33,636 nucleotides of DNA from Betaproteobacteria bacterium (GTDB lineage: Bacteria > Pseudomonadota > Gammaproteobacteria > Burkholderiales > JACQAP01), in NCBI GenBank assembly GCA_016194905.1, contig JACQAP010000032.1:1-33636 (forward strand), written 5' to 3'. The translations under genes and the position numbers were made by a program. This document shows, piece by piece, positions 15,196-24,129 of this stretch. The notes under the pieces are model-generated. The model was not told the DNA's origin and did not search any database. It was given only the letters and a program-made list of their open reading frames with translations. Positions within the stretch are counted from its first letter, which is position 1. Each line of letters begins with the position of its first letter.

Positions 15196-15371
15196 GAATT
15201 CTCAAGATACTTCGGAACTCCTGACTCAGGGGCGACGTATTTTTGAACGAAGTAGTGCGCTATTAGCCTTTAAGAGATCTTTCCTCGGCCAGCAATTCGT
15301 CGGCGCGTACGTCAACCTTTGCACTGCACTTGGCTGGGACTTTGTTCTGTTTTTCCTTCAGGGTTTTTCTC

Positions 15372-16231
15372 GGTATTGTCAACTTGCCGCTACCACTTCG
15401 TACAGACTTCAATCTTCACCGGTCGCGAGACCACTCAGCTCTACGAATCGGTCAATAGCGCAGCGCGTGCCCGTCGTTCCCTGAGGCCCCGCGCAGTCCA
15501 CAGATCACTCGCCACGTCGCAAATTGCTTGATCATCTGACCTCGATAGTGGCATGCCCGCATCAGATGGCGTGCGCATCGAAAGTGATTCGAGACTTGTC
15601 CATGCGTGGACAGAAAGCGCTGTGCGTGCTTCATCGATTTGAAGCTACGCATTCGCCGTTCCCGTTCCCGCGTTGGTTGGTGGGAGTTCTCCGCTCGGTT
15701 GTTTACTCTGCCACCTCGCCGATGGTTGACCCCGGGCATCATTTCTTCGTGGGCCACGGTGTAGCTTGAGAGTTTGTCGGTAACAAGCACGCGCGGGCAA
15801 TAACGCAATCCCTTGAGCAGCTTCCTGAAGAATCGTTTGGCAGCCTTGGCGTTGCGACGACTCTGCACCAGGATGTCAAGCGTTTCCCCGTCGTGATCCA
15901 CCGCCCGCCAGAGGTAGACGAGCTGTCCGTTGATTCTGCAGAACACCTCGTCCAGGTACCAAGTATCGCCCATCCGACCTCTGCTTCGCTGTAGCCTGCG
16001 AGCGTAGTCAGCGCCGAACTTCAGACACCATCGGCGAATCGTTTCGTGGGAGACCACGACGCCGCGTTCCAGCATTAGCTCCTGGATGTCGCGTAAGCTC
16101 AGACTGAACCGATAATAGAGCCACGCGCAGTGGGCAATGATCTCGCGCGGGAAGCGGTAACCACCGTAACTCGGGGCTGTTAAGGTATCCATCTGACCAT
16201 TGCATCAGCTCCAGGCCAAGTTGACAATACC
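15372..16231 (-). mobile_element. Complete IS6-family insertion sequence
   Basis: About 860 bases bounded by perfect 15-base terminal inverted repeats, GGTATTGTCAACTTG at 15372-15386 and its complement at 16217-16231. The length is normal for IS6. It holds one transposase gene on the minus strand. The 8 bases outside each end differ (TTTTTCTC and CTGTCGAA), so no target duplication remains. Recombination or deletion after insertion, or replicative co-integrate rearrangement, would explain this. Confidence 0.88.
15452..16192 (-). CDS. IS6-family DDE transposase
   Basis: The product has 246 residues. An N-terminal zinc-ribbon/HTH region (LYYRFSLSLRDIQELMLERG, VVVSHETIRRWCLKFG) precedes the DDE catalytic core: Asp in DTWYLDEVFCRI, Asp in VLVTDKLSSY, and Glu in NNRAENSHQPTRERERRMRS. 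The spacing matches IS6/IS26/IS240 transposases. It catalyses replicative, co-integrate-forming transposition between IS6 ends. The reading frame is uninterrupted and the terminal repeats are intact, so the element may still be mobile. Confidence 0.93.
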   Translation of the reverse strand: MDTLTAPSYGGYRFPREIIAHCAWLYYRFSLSLRDIQELMLERGVVVSHETIRRWCLKFGADYARRLQRSRGRMGDTWYLDEVFCRINGQLVYLWRAVDHDGETLDILVQSRRNAKAAKRFFRKLLKGLRYCPRVLVTDKLSSYTVAHEEMMPGVNHRRGGRVNNRAENSHQPTRERERRMRSFKSMKHAQRFLSTHGQVSNHFRCARHLMRACHYRGQMIKQFATWRVICGLRGASGNDGHALRY

Positions 16232-16588
16232 CTGTCGAAAATGGAAAACAGAGTCAACTGATGGTGAAAAACAACAGTACATGGCCGTCCTCCGAGATCA
16301 ATGACATCTCGGGAAAATCGCAGACAAGTCGCTTTTCGTTCAAGTCGACACCGCCCCAAAAACCTTGGAAGCCCGCTCTGGATAACGGTTTCCGGCAACT
16401 ACCTACGTTCTTAACCGGACAGACTTGATGTAACATATGACCTAACGACGCCGGACTCTTGGGGAAACAGTCCGCTGTCATCCATAAGAAAAAATGGGGG
16501 CACCATCAAAAACAATAATAGGTTTGAACAATTCCTCAACTCGAAACACGACACTCGGCCTTGTCCGCCAGAGATTTCTATCTGGCGG
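16232..16588. other. Gene-free stretch with two hairpins
   Basis: No supported coding sequence. A 6-base stem (CGGACT/AGTCCG) lies at 16451-16473. A perfect 8-base stem, CCGCCAGA/TCTGGCGG with an 8-base loop, fills 16565-16588 and touches the ATG at 16589. No riboswitch class was recognised. Confidence 0.4.
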
Positions 16589-17590
16589 ATGCTTGCGGTG
16601 ACATTCGCGTTTGTTTGCTGTCTCCCAGCTTACGGACACGCCCAGTCCCCCGAACTTTCAATGAGGGAATTTTCCTCTGCGCAAATTAAAAAAGGGGTAA
16701 GAAGCATCGGTATGGGAGGCGATGGTGCCTCACAGGGAAACTACGGGCTTGTTTGGAAGGACGCGAACACTGCGCTCTTCGATTATGGACAGACGAATTT
16801 CGACAATGGCAACGAGTTTCGCTTCGAAGCGGTGGGGGTAACTACTCCTCCATTGTGGAAAGATCTCGCGGTTTATTTAATTGGCGTTACCCAGGAGACG
16901 AATGACGTTAACTTCCAGGTGAAATCACCCGGATTGGGACCTGGCAAGGTTGCCGTCGTTGGAACGGGACGAAACGAAGGGGTTTTTTCCAAAATTGCAA
17001 TGCCGCTGGGACCTGGGGTTTCGGCGGGCGTGCTCCTGTCTCACGAAATTTCGAGTTTCGATGCAGTGACCCAAGGCGGTCAGAGAGTACGCTTCGAAAC
17101 TGAGTGGCGCCCCTCGGGTGGTTTTGGTGTCGCTTGGCAGGCGAATCCCCAACTCTTGGTGGGTACCCGCGTCATACTCAACTCCGATCTTGAGCGGCGC
17201 ATCGATCCATCGGGTGTTAGCGAAGGCATCGCGCGATCCCGGGAATTTCGGCTAGGGGCTTCGTATTCTCCCTGGACAGGTGGTCTGATCGACTATGGGG
17301 TGACGAGACTTCACAAGATCAACGCCCTGAATGGGACGGACATAACAATCAACGCCCCAACGTATGGATTCGAACACGCTTTCTACGAGCGCCGATTCGT
17401 TGTCAGATTGGGGAGAGACGAGCACTCTTCAACGTTTGGATTCTCGGTGAAATCAGCCCCCTTCAATATCGATGTGGCCTACGTAGACGACATGGGACTA
17501 GATCGCGTTGGCGAGCTCTTTGGACCGAAAAGCCATAGCCTGATCCTGACCCTTACCTGGGATTATCAATCACACACTCCGGCGCACTGA
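16589..17590 (+). CDS. Putative outer-membrane beta-barrel protein
   Basis: The product has 333 residues. A signal peptide (MLAVTFAFVCCLPAYGHA) is followed by RSIGMGGDGASQGNYGLVW, a start often seen in OmpP1/FadL- or PorV-like barrels. Alternating hydrophobic strands rich in Gly and aromatic residues run to the end (SLILTLTWDY). The exact family is not recognised and no ligand can be named. A perfect hairpin covers the usual Shine-Dalgarno position, so the start is uncertain. Upstream the frame stays open but offers no better start. Composition is slightly more AT-rich than its neighbours. Confidence 0.6.
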   Translation: MLAVTFAFVCCLPAYGHAQSPELSMREFSSAQIKKGVRSIGMGGDGASQGNYGLVWKDANTALFDYGQTNFDNGNEFRFEAVGVTTPPLWKDLAVYLIGVTQETNDVNFQVKSPGLGPGKVAVVGTGRNEGVFSKIAMPLGPGVSAGVLLSHEISSFDAVTQGGQRVRFETEWRPSGGFGVAWQANPQLLVGTRVILNSDLERRIDPSGVSEGIARSREFRLGASYSPWTGGLIDYGVTRLHKINALNGTDITINAPTYGFEHAFYERRFVVRLGRDEHSSTFGFSVKSAPFNIDVAYVDDMGLDRVGELFGPKSHSLILTLTWDYQSHTPAH

Positions 17591-17848
17591 CGTTGTACCG
17601 GAATTTCGGCACGGGTTAAAAGTAGAGTAAGGTCGAAACAGATCATTGTATCTACCGGAAGTGTCCGTCGAATCGGGGGAAGCCCAGTACGCAACACAAC
17701 GGCGCGCGTCTGCACATGGCCTTGGGTCCGGGAATACCTGATCCGCCGGCAACGTCGGCGTTGCCCGCCAACCAGAAATGCCTCCATCGCTCGGGCCCGC
17801 AACTCGCGGTGCGGTCCAGATCCGTGTTGAGTGGGCTCCATCACGAGT

Positions 17849-18262
17849 ATTCGCTTGTGTCCGCATTTGCGTGAGCAGGTTTTTGCGGAACACAATCATG
17901 TTTTGGTGCATGACGATCAAGCACGAACCGATATCAGCGGCCTCCTTGCGGCTGTATGTAACGTTGACCAAGATAAAGCCAAGCTCCCCGCGCAGCTTCA
18001 GGATCTCCTGGCGTAGGTGCAGGTTCAGCTCCGGATCGAGGCTTGACAGCGGCTCGTCCATCATCACGATAGTAGGATTGGCGACTAAGGCGCGGGCCAA
18101 CGCGACGCGCTTCTGCTGCCCACCACAGAGCTCTCGCCAGGTTTTGCCTGTGTACAATCGGCCATACGCACCATCTCCAAATACTTCTCGAATTCGGTCC
18201 GGTCCATACCGGGATTTCCTGTGCACGTCGTAGCGCAGCGCAAACTCGATGTGTTGTGACAT
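17849..18262 (-). pseudogene. ABC transporter ATPase fragment (likely tungstate/molybdate type)
   Basis: The fragment reads from the helical region (SQHIEFALRYDVH) through the signature (RELCGGQQKRVALARAL, Ser of LSGGQ changed to Cys) to Walker B (TIVMMDEPLSSLD). The H-loop reads VNVTYSRKEA, so the switch His is lost. The N-terminal part with Walker A is missing: sequence upstream is antisense to the tupA relic. The C-terminus after about 17849 is not recognised. It cannot be a working ATPase. It may be the former TupC partner of the nearby tupA, now inverted. Confidence 0.7.
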
Positions 18263-18334
18263 CACCCGATCAGAAAGGCCACCACAAGGCCGCTTTTCCG
18301 TTAAATCCTTACATTGACCGGCTCCTTGCCACAG

Positions 18335-18358
18335 CGTTATATTTGTTCGAATATCACC
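18335..18358. promoter_or_regulatory. ModE-like operator upstream of tupA
   Basis: CGTTATAT followed 8 bases later by ATATCACC resembles the ModE consensus, two CGTTATAT-type half sites in inverted order; the right half is degenerate. It lies 34 bases upstream of the tupA start. Oxyanion regulators of this family repress molybdate or tungstate uptake genes. No regulator gene is visible in the window. Confidence 0.4.
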
Positions 18359-18391
18359 ACGCGCAGAAGCCGCGCATGAAAAGGACGTGTC

Positions 18392-18919
18392 ATGATCCAT
18401 GCCGATCGTATTCTGTGCATCTCTTTCCTTGCACTGGCTGCAGCAATCAATCTGAACCCAAGTGCTGTCGCAGCCGACGAACTCGTCGTGCTGACGACCA
18501 CTACGACCCAGGATAGCGGCATCCTGAAACACCTAACAGAAGCCTTTGAGCGCAAGACCGGCATCAAGGTAAAGACAATCGTCGCGGGAAGCGGCGACAT
18601 CCTGAAGCAAGGTGCGCGCGGTGAGGGCGACGTTCTTCTGACGCATTCGCCCGAGGCCGAAAAGCAATGGTTGGCGCAGGGCTATGGGCTGTCGCGACGC
18701 CTCGTCATGTACAACGATTTCGTGATCATCGGCCCTCCGGAAGATCCGGCGGGTATCAAGGGATTGTGGGCGGCAGACGCGATGAAGCGGATCGCCGAGA
18801 GGAGGGCGGTATTCGTTTCCCGCGGAGATCAATCGGGTACACATGTCAGGGAGCTGGCGATGTGGCGACGGGCCGGCATCGATCCCAAAGGCCAGCCTTG
18901 GTATCGCGAAACCGGACAG
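18392..18919 (+). pseudogene. tupA: TupA tungstate-binding protein, truncated by an IS6 end
   Basis: A signal peptide (residues 1-28) is followed by the binding-protein fold: LVVLTTTTTQDSGILKHL, GEGDVLLTHSPEAEKQW, GLSRRLVMYNDFVIIGPPED, FVSRGDQSGTHVRELAMW and PWYRETGQ. These match TupA/WtpA-like periplasmic tungstate receptors. Homology stops abruptly at TGQ. The following 24 residues are translated from the end of an IS6-family element and stop at a TGA. About one third of the protein is missing, so function is unlikely. Confidence 0.82.
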
Positions 18920-19015
18920 GTGTGCTCCGCAAAAATGCGATCCGGTGAGCTGAGAGGTCTGGCGACGGCGAAGCTCGAGCTTTGCACGAAATGAAAGCGG
19001 CAAGTTGACAATACC
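18920..19015 (+). mobile_element. Solo end of an IS6-family element
   Basis: The last 15 bases (19001-19015) equal the terminal repeat of the IS6 element at 15372-16231. Read inward on the minus strand, about 95 bases match the left end of that element with substitutions (TTGCCGCT, TCAGCTC and ATCG blocks conserved). No transposase or second end is attached. It is a diverged remnant whose insertion truncated tupA. Confidence 0.75.
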
Positions 19016-19145
19016 CTCAGGCCAGTGCAATTCGAACAGTGCCAGATGGGTTAACTAAACCGTCCGGGAAATCGGGGGAATCCTACCACGTCCGGCAGGA
19101 TGCAAGGCCGGATCGAACAAGCATTTCGATTGACTTACGGGTATG

Positions 19146-19664
19146 TCAGCGATCGGTCAAGTGGAAGGAGCCGAGGAACTGCTCGATTTTGATCAGTTCG
19201 TCGTGACCCTTTCTCACGCCGGCCGAGGCCAGGAACACGCGGTTACCGTCAGCGTAAACCCGGACGCGGTAGTTGGTTCTGTGCTTCGCACTCTGCGAAG
19301 TGAAATCAAGACCGGGAACGCCTTGCAGCGTTATCGTCGCTTCCGAAATGAGCGTTGCTTCGGATTCCTTGTTGAAATTGTCCCGATTGGTGGCGAGTTC
19401 ATCCTGAATGTTCACCTTGGCGCCGGGTAGGTAAACGATGCAGGCGACAGTGAAAATACCTTCGGGCCACTCAACCGAGTACGTGCGCAGGATGACTTCT
19501 TTCTCAGCCGCGGATTCTTCCTTCGGGGTGCCCGGCATCTTCACGGTGAATCCGCCGCAGGCATCCGACTTGACCGTTTGCCAATTGACGTCGTCGGCGT
19601 AACTTGTTGCGGACGTAAGGAAAAGGAGTGCGAGGGCAAAAAAAGCAGTGATCGCTTTACTCAT
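19146..19664 (-). CDS. Secreted protein of unknown function
   Basis: The product has 172 residues with a clear signal peptide (MSKAITAFFALALLFLTSAT, cut near SYA-DD). The mature domain begins DACGGFTVKMPGTPKEE. The pattern GGFTVKMPG, later YRVRVYADGNRVFLASAG, recurs in small periplasmic proteins of Proteobacteria and Planctomycetes, but I cannot name a family or role. ATG at 19664 follows GGAGACAAC, a good Shine-Dalgarno. An upstream in-frame extension lacks protein-like character. It stands alone between an IS relic and a broken gene. Confidence 0.65.
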   Translation of the reverse strand: MSKAITAFFALALLFLTSATSYADDVNWQTVKSDACGGFTVKMPGTPKEESAAEKEVILRTYSVEWPEGIFTVACIVYLPGAKVNIQDELATNRDNFNKESEATLISEATITLQGVPGLDFTSQSAKHRTNYRVRVYADGNRVFLASAGVRKGHDELIKIEQFLGSFHLTDR

Positions 19665-19907
19665 GTTGTCTCCAGTATTCAGTACTCGAACCATAAGGGG
19701 CTGGGAAAAGGCGATGCGCGCGGCACGATCCGAAAAAAGCCGGGCCATACGCCTCAACCAGAAATCCCAGTCCATCTTAAATTCGCGATGACCGCCCTTG
19801 GTCGGCGTCAAGACGTCACAAAGAAGCTTGTCCACGGAAGCCGCGACATCTGCGTTAACGTGCTTGATCTACCTTTGGTTGGCCGCTATCGCGAGACTAA
19901 GGTGGCC

Positions 19908-20489
19908 GTGAAAAAGATCTTATTTGCCATTGCCTTACTGATGCTTGTGGCGACGACTGCCTAAGCCCATGGCGCTCGGCACGGCCACGGGGGAGGCGGA
20001 CGCTTTTTCATTTTCACGCCGCCAATTTTCGGTGCTCTGATTTTTCCATACTACTACTCATCGGTTTGGCTAGGCGCCGGGCCCTACTACCCCAGTACCA
20101 CGTATTACGTGCAGAGCCCGCCAAACTACGTCGTAACCGAGGCGCCCGAAAGAAGTTATGTTGCCGAGCTGCCGCCAGGTGGTGCCGTGGCCCAATCATC
20201 GGGCAACGGTGTCGTCGAACTGGGGCCGGTCAGCGCACTGCAACCGCAGAGTCGCCAATCCGGTCAAGTGCCCGCAGGGCAATGGTTCGTTTATCCCAGC
20301 AAGGGTCAGAGTCAGGAGCAGCAAGCTAGAGATCGTAACGAATGTAATGGCTGGGCGGTCGGCCAAACCGCCTACGATCCGAACCTTCCATCGCAAGACG
20401 GATCGAGCGATCAGGCACAGACAGCGTCTATGAACTACGCGTGGGCGACGAATGCCTGTCTGGAAGGGCGTGGTTACGTCATCAGGTGA
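19908..20489 (+). pseudogene. DUF6515-like envelope protein with a stop in the signal peptide
   Basis: The frame from a GTG at 19908 reads a signal peptide (KKILFAIALLMLVATTA), then TAA at 19962-19964. It continues open in the same frame as AHGARHGHGGGGRFF, a Tyr/Pro-rich stretch (FPYYYSSVWLGAGPYYPSTT), and a conserved C-terminal block (QWFVYPSKGQSQEQQARDRN, ECNGWAVGQTAYDP). That block resembles DUF6515 proteins. The stop falls exactly at the expected signal-peptidase site and would prevent a secreted product. Internal starts would give an unexported fragment. Confidence 0.6.
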
Positions 20490-20643
20490 TGAAGCACACC
20501 GCGTCAGCGGGTCACTGACACGAGGGCGGTAGCTCGTGACGGTTCTGGTACAACCACTTCACCGTGCTACGACGGCTATTGGATCAATCTGCCCATCGAA
20601 TACGATGAATAGTGGATCTGAATCAACTTTGCACCAGAATCAA

Positions 20644-20793
20644 ACGTTGCCGCCAGGCGAATCTTTCGCAAGCTACCGAAGGGTCTGCGGTACGTTCCGC
20701 GCGCGATCATCACAGACAGACTGGGCCACTACGCCGCGCCGAAGCGAGAATTGCTGCCGAGCGCCGAGCACATCGGGTTTCCCCTGTGCTTGA
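20644..20793 (+). mobile_element. Internal fragment of an IS6-family transposase
   Basis: Translation gives FRKLPKGLRYVPRAIITDRL followed by GHYAAPKRELLPSAEH. It aligns with the middle of the transposase at 15452-16192 (FRKLLKGLRYCPRVLVTDKL) but is from a different IS6 lineage. The second catalytic Asp (ITD) is present and the rest is gone. No terminal repeats are seen. The stretch from 20490 to 20643 holds nothing recognisable. Confidence 0.75.
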
Positions 20794-20802
20794 GCGGCGA
20801 CG

Positions 20803-21318
20803 TTAACGCACTCTGCTCGGCACCACCGAGACGTTTACACGCAGTTCCTTGCCGGGATCGTAGGGCAGCCGAGAGGAGAAGCGTTGGCCGTCGAATTCGT
20901 AGTACACCAAGTAGCCGGTGGTGATGGTCTCGAAGTTGTCCACCTGGCGACAGCGCTGCACCGGTGTGGTGGTGGTGATGGTGCCGCGGCTATCGGCATT
21001 CTGGTTGGCGACGCTGTCGCCGGCCACGGCACCCACTCCGGCACCGACCGCGGCCGCGGCGATCCTGCCGTTACCCCGGCCTACCGTGCTGCCAAGCAGG
21101 CCGCCGGCGACGCCGCCGATGATCGCGCCGAGGTAGTTGCGTTGCTGCGGGGCGGCTTGAGTCGTCTGCTGGGTTTCGGTCCAGCATTGCTGGGCCGGAT
21201 GGTTGATTTGCTCGGTGATGGGCGAAACACTGGTGACCGCGGCGATCGCTTCGAATGCGTGAACATTCACTTGAGCGAGCAGCATCGTCAGGCCGAGTGC
21301 AATCGAGATTTTTTTCAC
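20803..21318 (-). CDS. Glycine-zipper 2TM-domain surface protein
   Basis: The product has 171 residues. A signal peptide (to VNVHA) precedes a Gln-rich linker, a glycine zipper (YLGAIIGGVAGGLLGSTVGR, then AAAAVGAGVGAVAGDSVANQ) and a C-terminal beta domain (RCRQVDNFETITTGYLVYYE, GKELRVNVSVVP). It resembles the rickettsial 17-kDa antigen/SlyB group, which inserts in or associates with the outer membrane. No lipobox is clear. GTG at 21318, with AAGGAGACGGAAC upstream, is chosen over an ATG at 21339. The protein probably contributes to envelope stability. Confidence 0.8.
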   Translation of the reverse strand: MKKISIALGLTMLLAQVNVHAFEAIAAVTSVSPITEQINHPAQQCWTETQQTTQAAPQQRNYLGAIIGGVAGGLLGSTVGRGNGRIAAAAVGAGVGAVAGDSVANQNADSRGTITTTTPVQRCRQVDNFETITTGYLVYYEFDGQRFSSRLPYDPGKELRVNVSVVPSRVR

Positions 21319-21567
21319 GTTCCGTCTCCTTTCCGGCATCAGGACTGAAATGAAACACATAACATGCTATCTAACGCAGATGCGGGAAAAACGTTGCAAG
21401 GAATTTTGTAACGTTGGCATTAAGGATAAGAAATCCAACCATACCGCCGGGGAATCCTTGTAGTATTTCTGACCGGTATTTTTCCTCGAACCCGGAGGGA
21501 GGCTCACTTTTCTTTAAAGGAGAATTGAACCTTTCTTGAGAGTCAGGGAATAAACTACTTTGAGTGT

Positions 21568-22197
21568 ATGGCAGGCCAGATGCATCCTGGGAATCGCGAT
21601 TTGCCAAGTCCGTCTCCGCTTCCAGCAAACGACGACGAGGTCGCGCTTCTGCGTCGGGTAGCGAGAAGAGACCGGTACGCTTTTGAGTTGCTATACCGCA
21701 GCTACTATCGACGGCTCACGCGCTTCCTCGAACAGACTACGCGCGCACCGCAGCTGATCGGCGAGATCCTCGACGACACAATGCTGGTTGTTTGGCGAAA
21801 GGCAGCAACCTTCAATGGTGAATCGCTCGCGTCCACGTGGATCTTTGCGATTGCTTACAAAAAAGCCATGAAGGCGCTCAAGCGTGAGAGCCGTTCCGTG
21901 GCGATCTTGCCCGACGCCGACGCGCCGGGGGCGGCTAACAGTCCGGAGACCGAGTTCATTGAGCGCGAATCCCGTCTGGCGCTCAGACGTCTGCTGGCCG
22001 CGCTTTCGGTAGAGCAGCGCGCCGTCATTGAGCTGACCTACTACCACGGCTGTGCCTATAAGGAAATTGCCACGATCATCGGCTGTCCGGTTAACACGGT
22101 AAAGACCAGAATGTTCTATGCGCACCGCAAGCTGAAAGCTATTTTGATCGGGCGCGCAAAGGAGTCAGGTGACGATGCGCCTCTTCCCCTTCGATGA
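21568..22197 (+). CDS. ECF-type RNA polymerase sigma factor (second unit)
   Basis: The product has 209 residues. Sigma region 2 lies at about 27-95 (YAFELLYRSYYRRLTRFLEQ, ILDDTMLVVWRKAATFNG) and region 4 at about 140-190 (LSVEQRAVIELTYYHGCAYK, EIATIIGCPVNTVKTRMFYA). It heads a four-gene operon (anti-sigma, S8 protease, TorF-like porin). The start at 21568 has a poor Shine-Dalgarno and an ATG at 21580 is possible. The last 29 bases overlap the long reading of the anti-sigma gene. The 250 bases before it hold no gene, and no convincing promoter was found. Confidence 0.9.
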   Translation: MAGQMHPGNRDLPSPSPLPANDDEVALLRRVARRDRYAFELLYRSYYRRLTRFLEQTTRAPQLIGEILDDTMLVVWRKAATFNGESLASTWIFAIAYKKAMKALKRESRSVAILPDADAPGAANSPETEFIERESRLALRRLLAALSVEQRAVIELTYYHGCAYKEIATIIGCPVNTVKTRMFYAHRKLKAILIGRAKESGDDAPLPLR

Positions 22198-22831
22198 TCC
22201 TGTACACAGCGAGGTTGTAGAACTCCTCCCGTGGTTCGCGAACGGCACACTCGATAGCGCTGAGCGAGCAGGAGTCGAGCGCCACTTGACGGAGTGCATC
22301 GCCTGCAGGCACGAGCTGGAGAGCCTACGTACCCTGCGGGCGGTTTACGTTGATAACGACTCGGATCCCGCGGTCACGCAGGCGCTTGCCCGGTTGCAAG
22401 CCCGCATTGGTCAGATGGAGCGAGGCCCGAGCGCAACAGGGTTGCTGTGCACCCTCGCCGCGCAATGGAAGGAGACGCGCCCCTGGTTACGGGGTGCGGT
22501 TATCGCCCAATTCGTTGTGCTGGCGCTATTGGCTTCCGCGATGCTGATCCAGCCCACGCCACGGTACTACCACACGTTGGGAGCGCCGGCAGCACCGGCG
22601 AGCGAACGCGCCGCAATCGTGGTCGTGTTCGATGCAACGCGCCCGGAGCGTGAGCTTCGCGATCTTCTCCTGCGCCTACATGCGCGCATCACGGACGGCC
22701 CGTCTCCCGAGGGAGCGTACACATTAGAGGTGGCCGCAGCCGAACAGCAGCGCTTAGTTGCACAGCTGCGGCAAGAGGGCCTGGTCACCTTCGCCGAGCC
22801 AAGGCAGCAACGGTTCGTGGCGCCCCAGTGA
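22175..22831 (+). CDS. Zinc-finger (ZF-HC2) anti-sigma factor
   Basis: The product has about 218 residues. The N-terminal anti-sigma zinc finger has H-x3-C-x2-C in ERHLTECIACRHELESL, next to LPWFANGTLDSAERAGVE. One membrane helix (AVIAQFVVLALLASAMLIQP) follows at about residues 108-127. The periplasmic end contains AAIVVVFDATRPERELRDLL, LRLHARITDGPSPEGAYTLE, a beta-alpha-beta pattern like an S8-peptidase prodomain. It would hold the sigma factor at the membrane until proteolysis. GTG at 22169 is an alternative start with AAGGAG closer. It overlaps the protease gene by 4 bases. Confidence 0.85.
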   Translation: MRLFPFDDPVHSEVVELLPWFANGTLDSAERAGVERHLTECIACRHELESLRTLRAVYVDNDSDPAVTQALARLQARIGQMERGPSATGLLCTLAAQWKETRPWLRGAVIAQFVVLALLASAMLIQPTPRYYHTLGAPAAPASERAAIVVVFDATRPERELRDLLLRLHARITDGPSPEGAYTLEVAAAEQQRLVAQLRQEGLVTFAEPRQQRFVAPQ

Positions 22832-24126
22832 AAGTCACTACCCTGCTGATCCTTGCAGCCGCGTTTGTTTCCGGCGCTGGTTGTTCGACCGTGGATTCAC
22901 GCAGGCAGGACAGTTCAGCGAGACCAACGTCCGCTGACCGGCAAATTCTACTGATGCTCACGGAATCCGCGGTGCGTCACTACCGTCCAGGGTCTATCGT
23001 CCTCCCCGCCTACGGCAGCGGTTCCGCCCCAACGGGCCAGCTAAAGACCGCCAGGGATCTTGCGCGCGAGTACGACTTCAGACTACTGAGTGATTGGCCC
23101 ATGCCAGCTATCGGGGTCCGCTGCTTCTTGGCAGAGGTCGGGCCAGGCCAGGCTGCGGTGGAAGTTGCGACTCGCTTGGCCGCTGACCCTCGCGTAGAGT
23201 CCGCGCAGCCCGTCCAAGTATTTCACGCATTAGAACGTAACGATCCGTACTATTCGCTCCAAACGAACTCGAAGCTACTCCAGCTCGACCAACTCCATCG
23301 GATGGCAACCGGCAGGAACGTAAAAGTCGCCCAGATCGATACCGGCGTCGACTTGAATCACCCGGATCTCGAGGGACAGCTTTCTGCAGCGAAGAACTTT
23401 GTTGATGACACGGAGTACATCGCTGAGGTGCACGGAACGGCGGTGGCCGGCATCATCGTGGCCAAGGCCGACAATGGGATTGGCATCGTGGGCGTTGCTC
23501 CGGCCGCCACGCTCATGCCTCTACGTGCATGCTGGCAGCCCAGCGAGGAAGTCGGGGACGCCCTATGCAGCAGTTTTACACTGGCAAAGGCAATTCAATA
23601 CGCATTGATTCACAAGGCGCGCGTGCTTAATCTCAGCCTGGCCGGGCCGCGCGACCGGCTCCTGGAACGGCTCATCGATAAGGCCATCGAGCAGGGCGTA
23701 ACGGTCATCGGTGCCATCGATCCGGTTGCGCCTGACGACAGCTTCCCGGCTACCCATCCAAACGTGATCGCCGTGGCCTCAGTCGGTACTCCCGATCCTC
23801 ACGACCGCGCGATCCTTGCCCCCGGTGACCATGTGCTGACGACCGTGCTAAACGCGAGCTGGGAATTCGTATCCGGCAGCTCGTTTGCCACTGCTCAGGT
23901 GACCGGCATCGCCGCGCTGCTTTTGGAGAGGTCTCCCGGTCTGAAGCCCGGAGACATATCCGCACTCCTCCACGAGCATAGGCGCCAGACTGGGCCCGCT
24001 GGCGACGCTCCTACTCTCGATGCCTGCGCGGCGCTTGCCAGCGTCTCGGCGAGTCGCGATTGTCATTGTTGCGGTGCCACCGCGAATCGGCGCGCGTACC
24101 AACAAGTCGGCACCCCACCGTCCTGA
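22828..24126 (+). CDS. Subtilisin-like (S8) protease, predicted lipoprotein
   Basis: The product has 432 residues. A lipoprotein signal ends in a lipobox (VSGAGC, Cys19). A propeptide-like region (about 70-135) precedes the S8 domain: Asp171 in VAQIDTGVDLNHPDLEG, His202 in VHGTAVAGIIVA and Ser352 in SGSSFATAQVTGIAALLL. The oxyanion-hole Asn, normally in an AGN motif, appears as Asp in VIGAIDPVAPDD, so catalysis may be altered. Anchored in the envelope, it is encoded 4 bases into the anti-sigma end, and may process that anti-sigma or the downstream porin. The start is GTG. Confidence 0.88.
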   Translation: MKVTTLLILAAAFVSGAGCSTVDSRRQDSSARPTSADRQILLMLTESAVRHYRPGSIVLPAYGSGSAPTGQLKTARDLAREYDFRLLSDWPMPAIGVRCFLAEVGPGQAAVEVATRLAADPRVESAQPVQVFHALERNDPYYSLQTNSKLLQLDQLHRMATGRNVKVAQIDTGVDLNHPDLEGQLSAAKNFVDDTEYIAEVHGTAVAGIIVAKADNGIGIVGVAPAATLMPLRACWQPSEEVGDALCSSFTLAKAIQYALIHKARVLNLSLAGPRDRLLERLIDKAIEQGVTVIGAIDPVAPDDSFPATHPNVIAVASVGTPDPHDRAILAPGDHVLTTVLNASWEFVSGSSFATAQVTGIAALLLERSPGLKPGDISALLHEHRRQTGPAGDAPTLDACAALASVSASRDCHCCGATANRRAYQQVGTPPS

Positions 24127-24129
24127 TCG

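Noticed and set aside
18392-18994. Complete short TupA protein
   Set aside because: The last 24 residues come from an IS6 end and about a third of the binding fold is absent.
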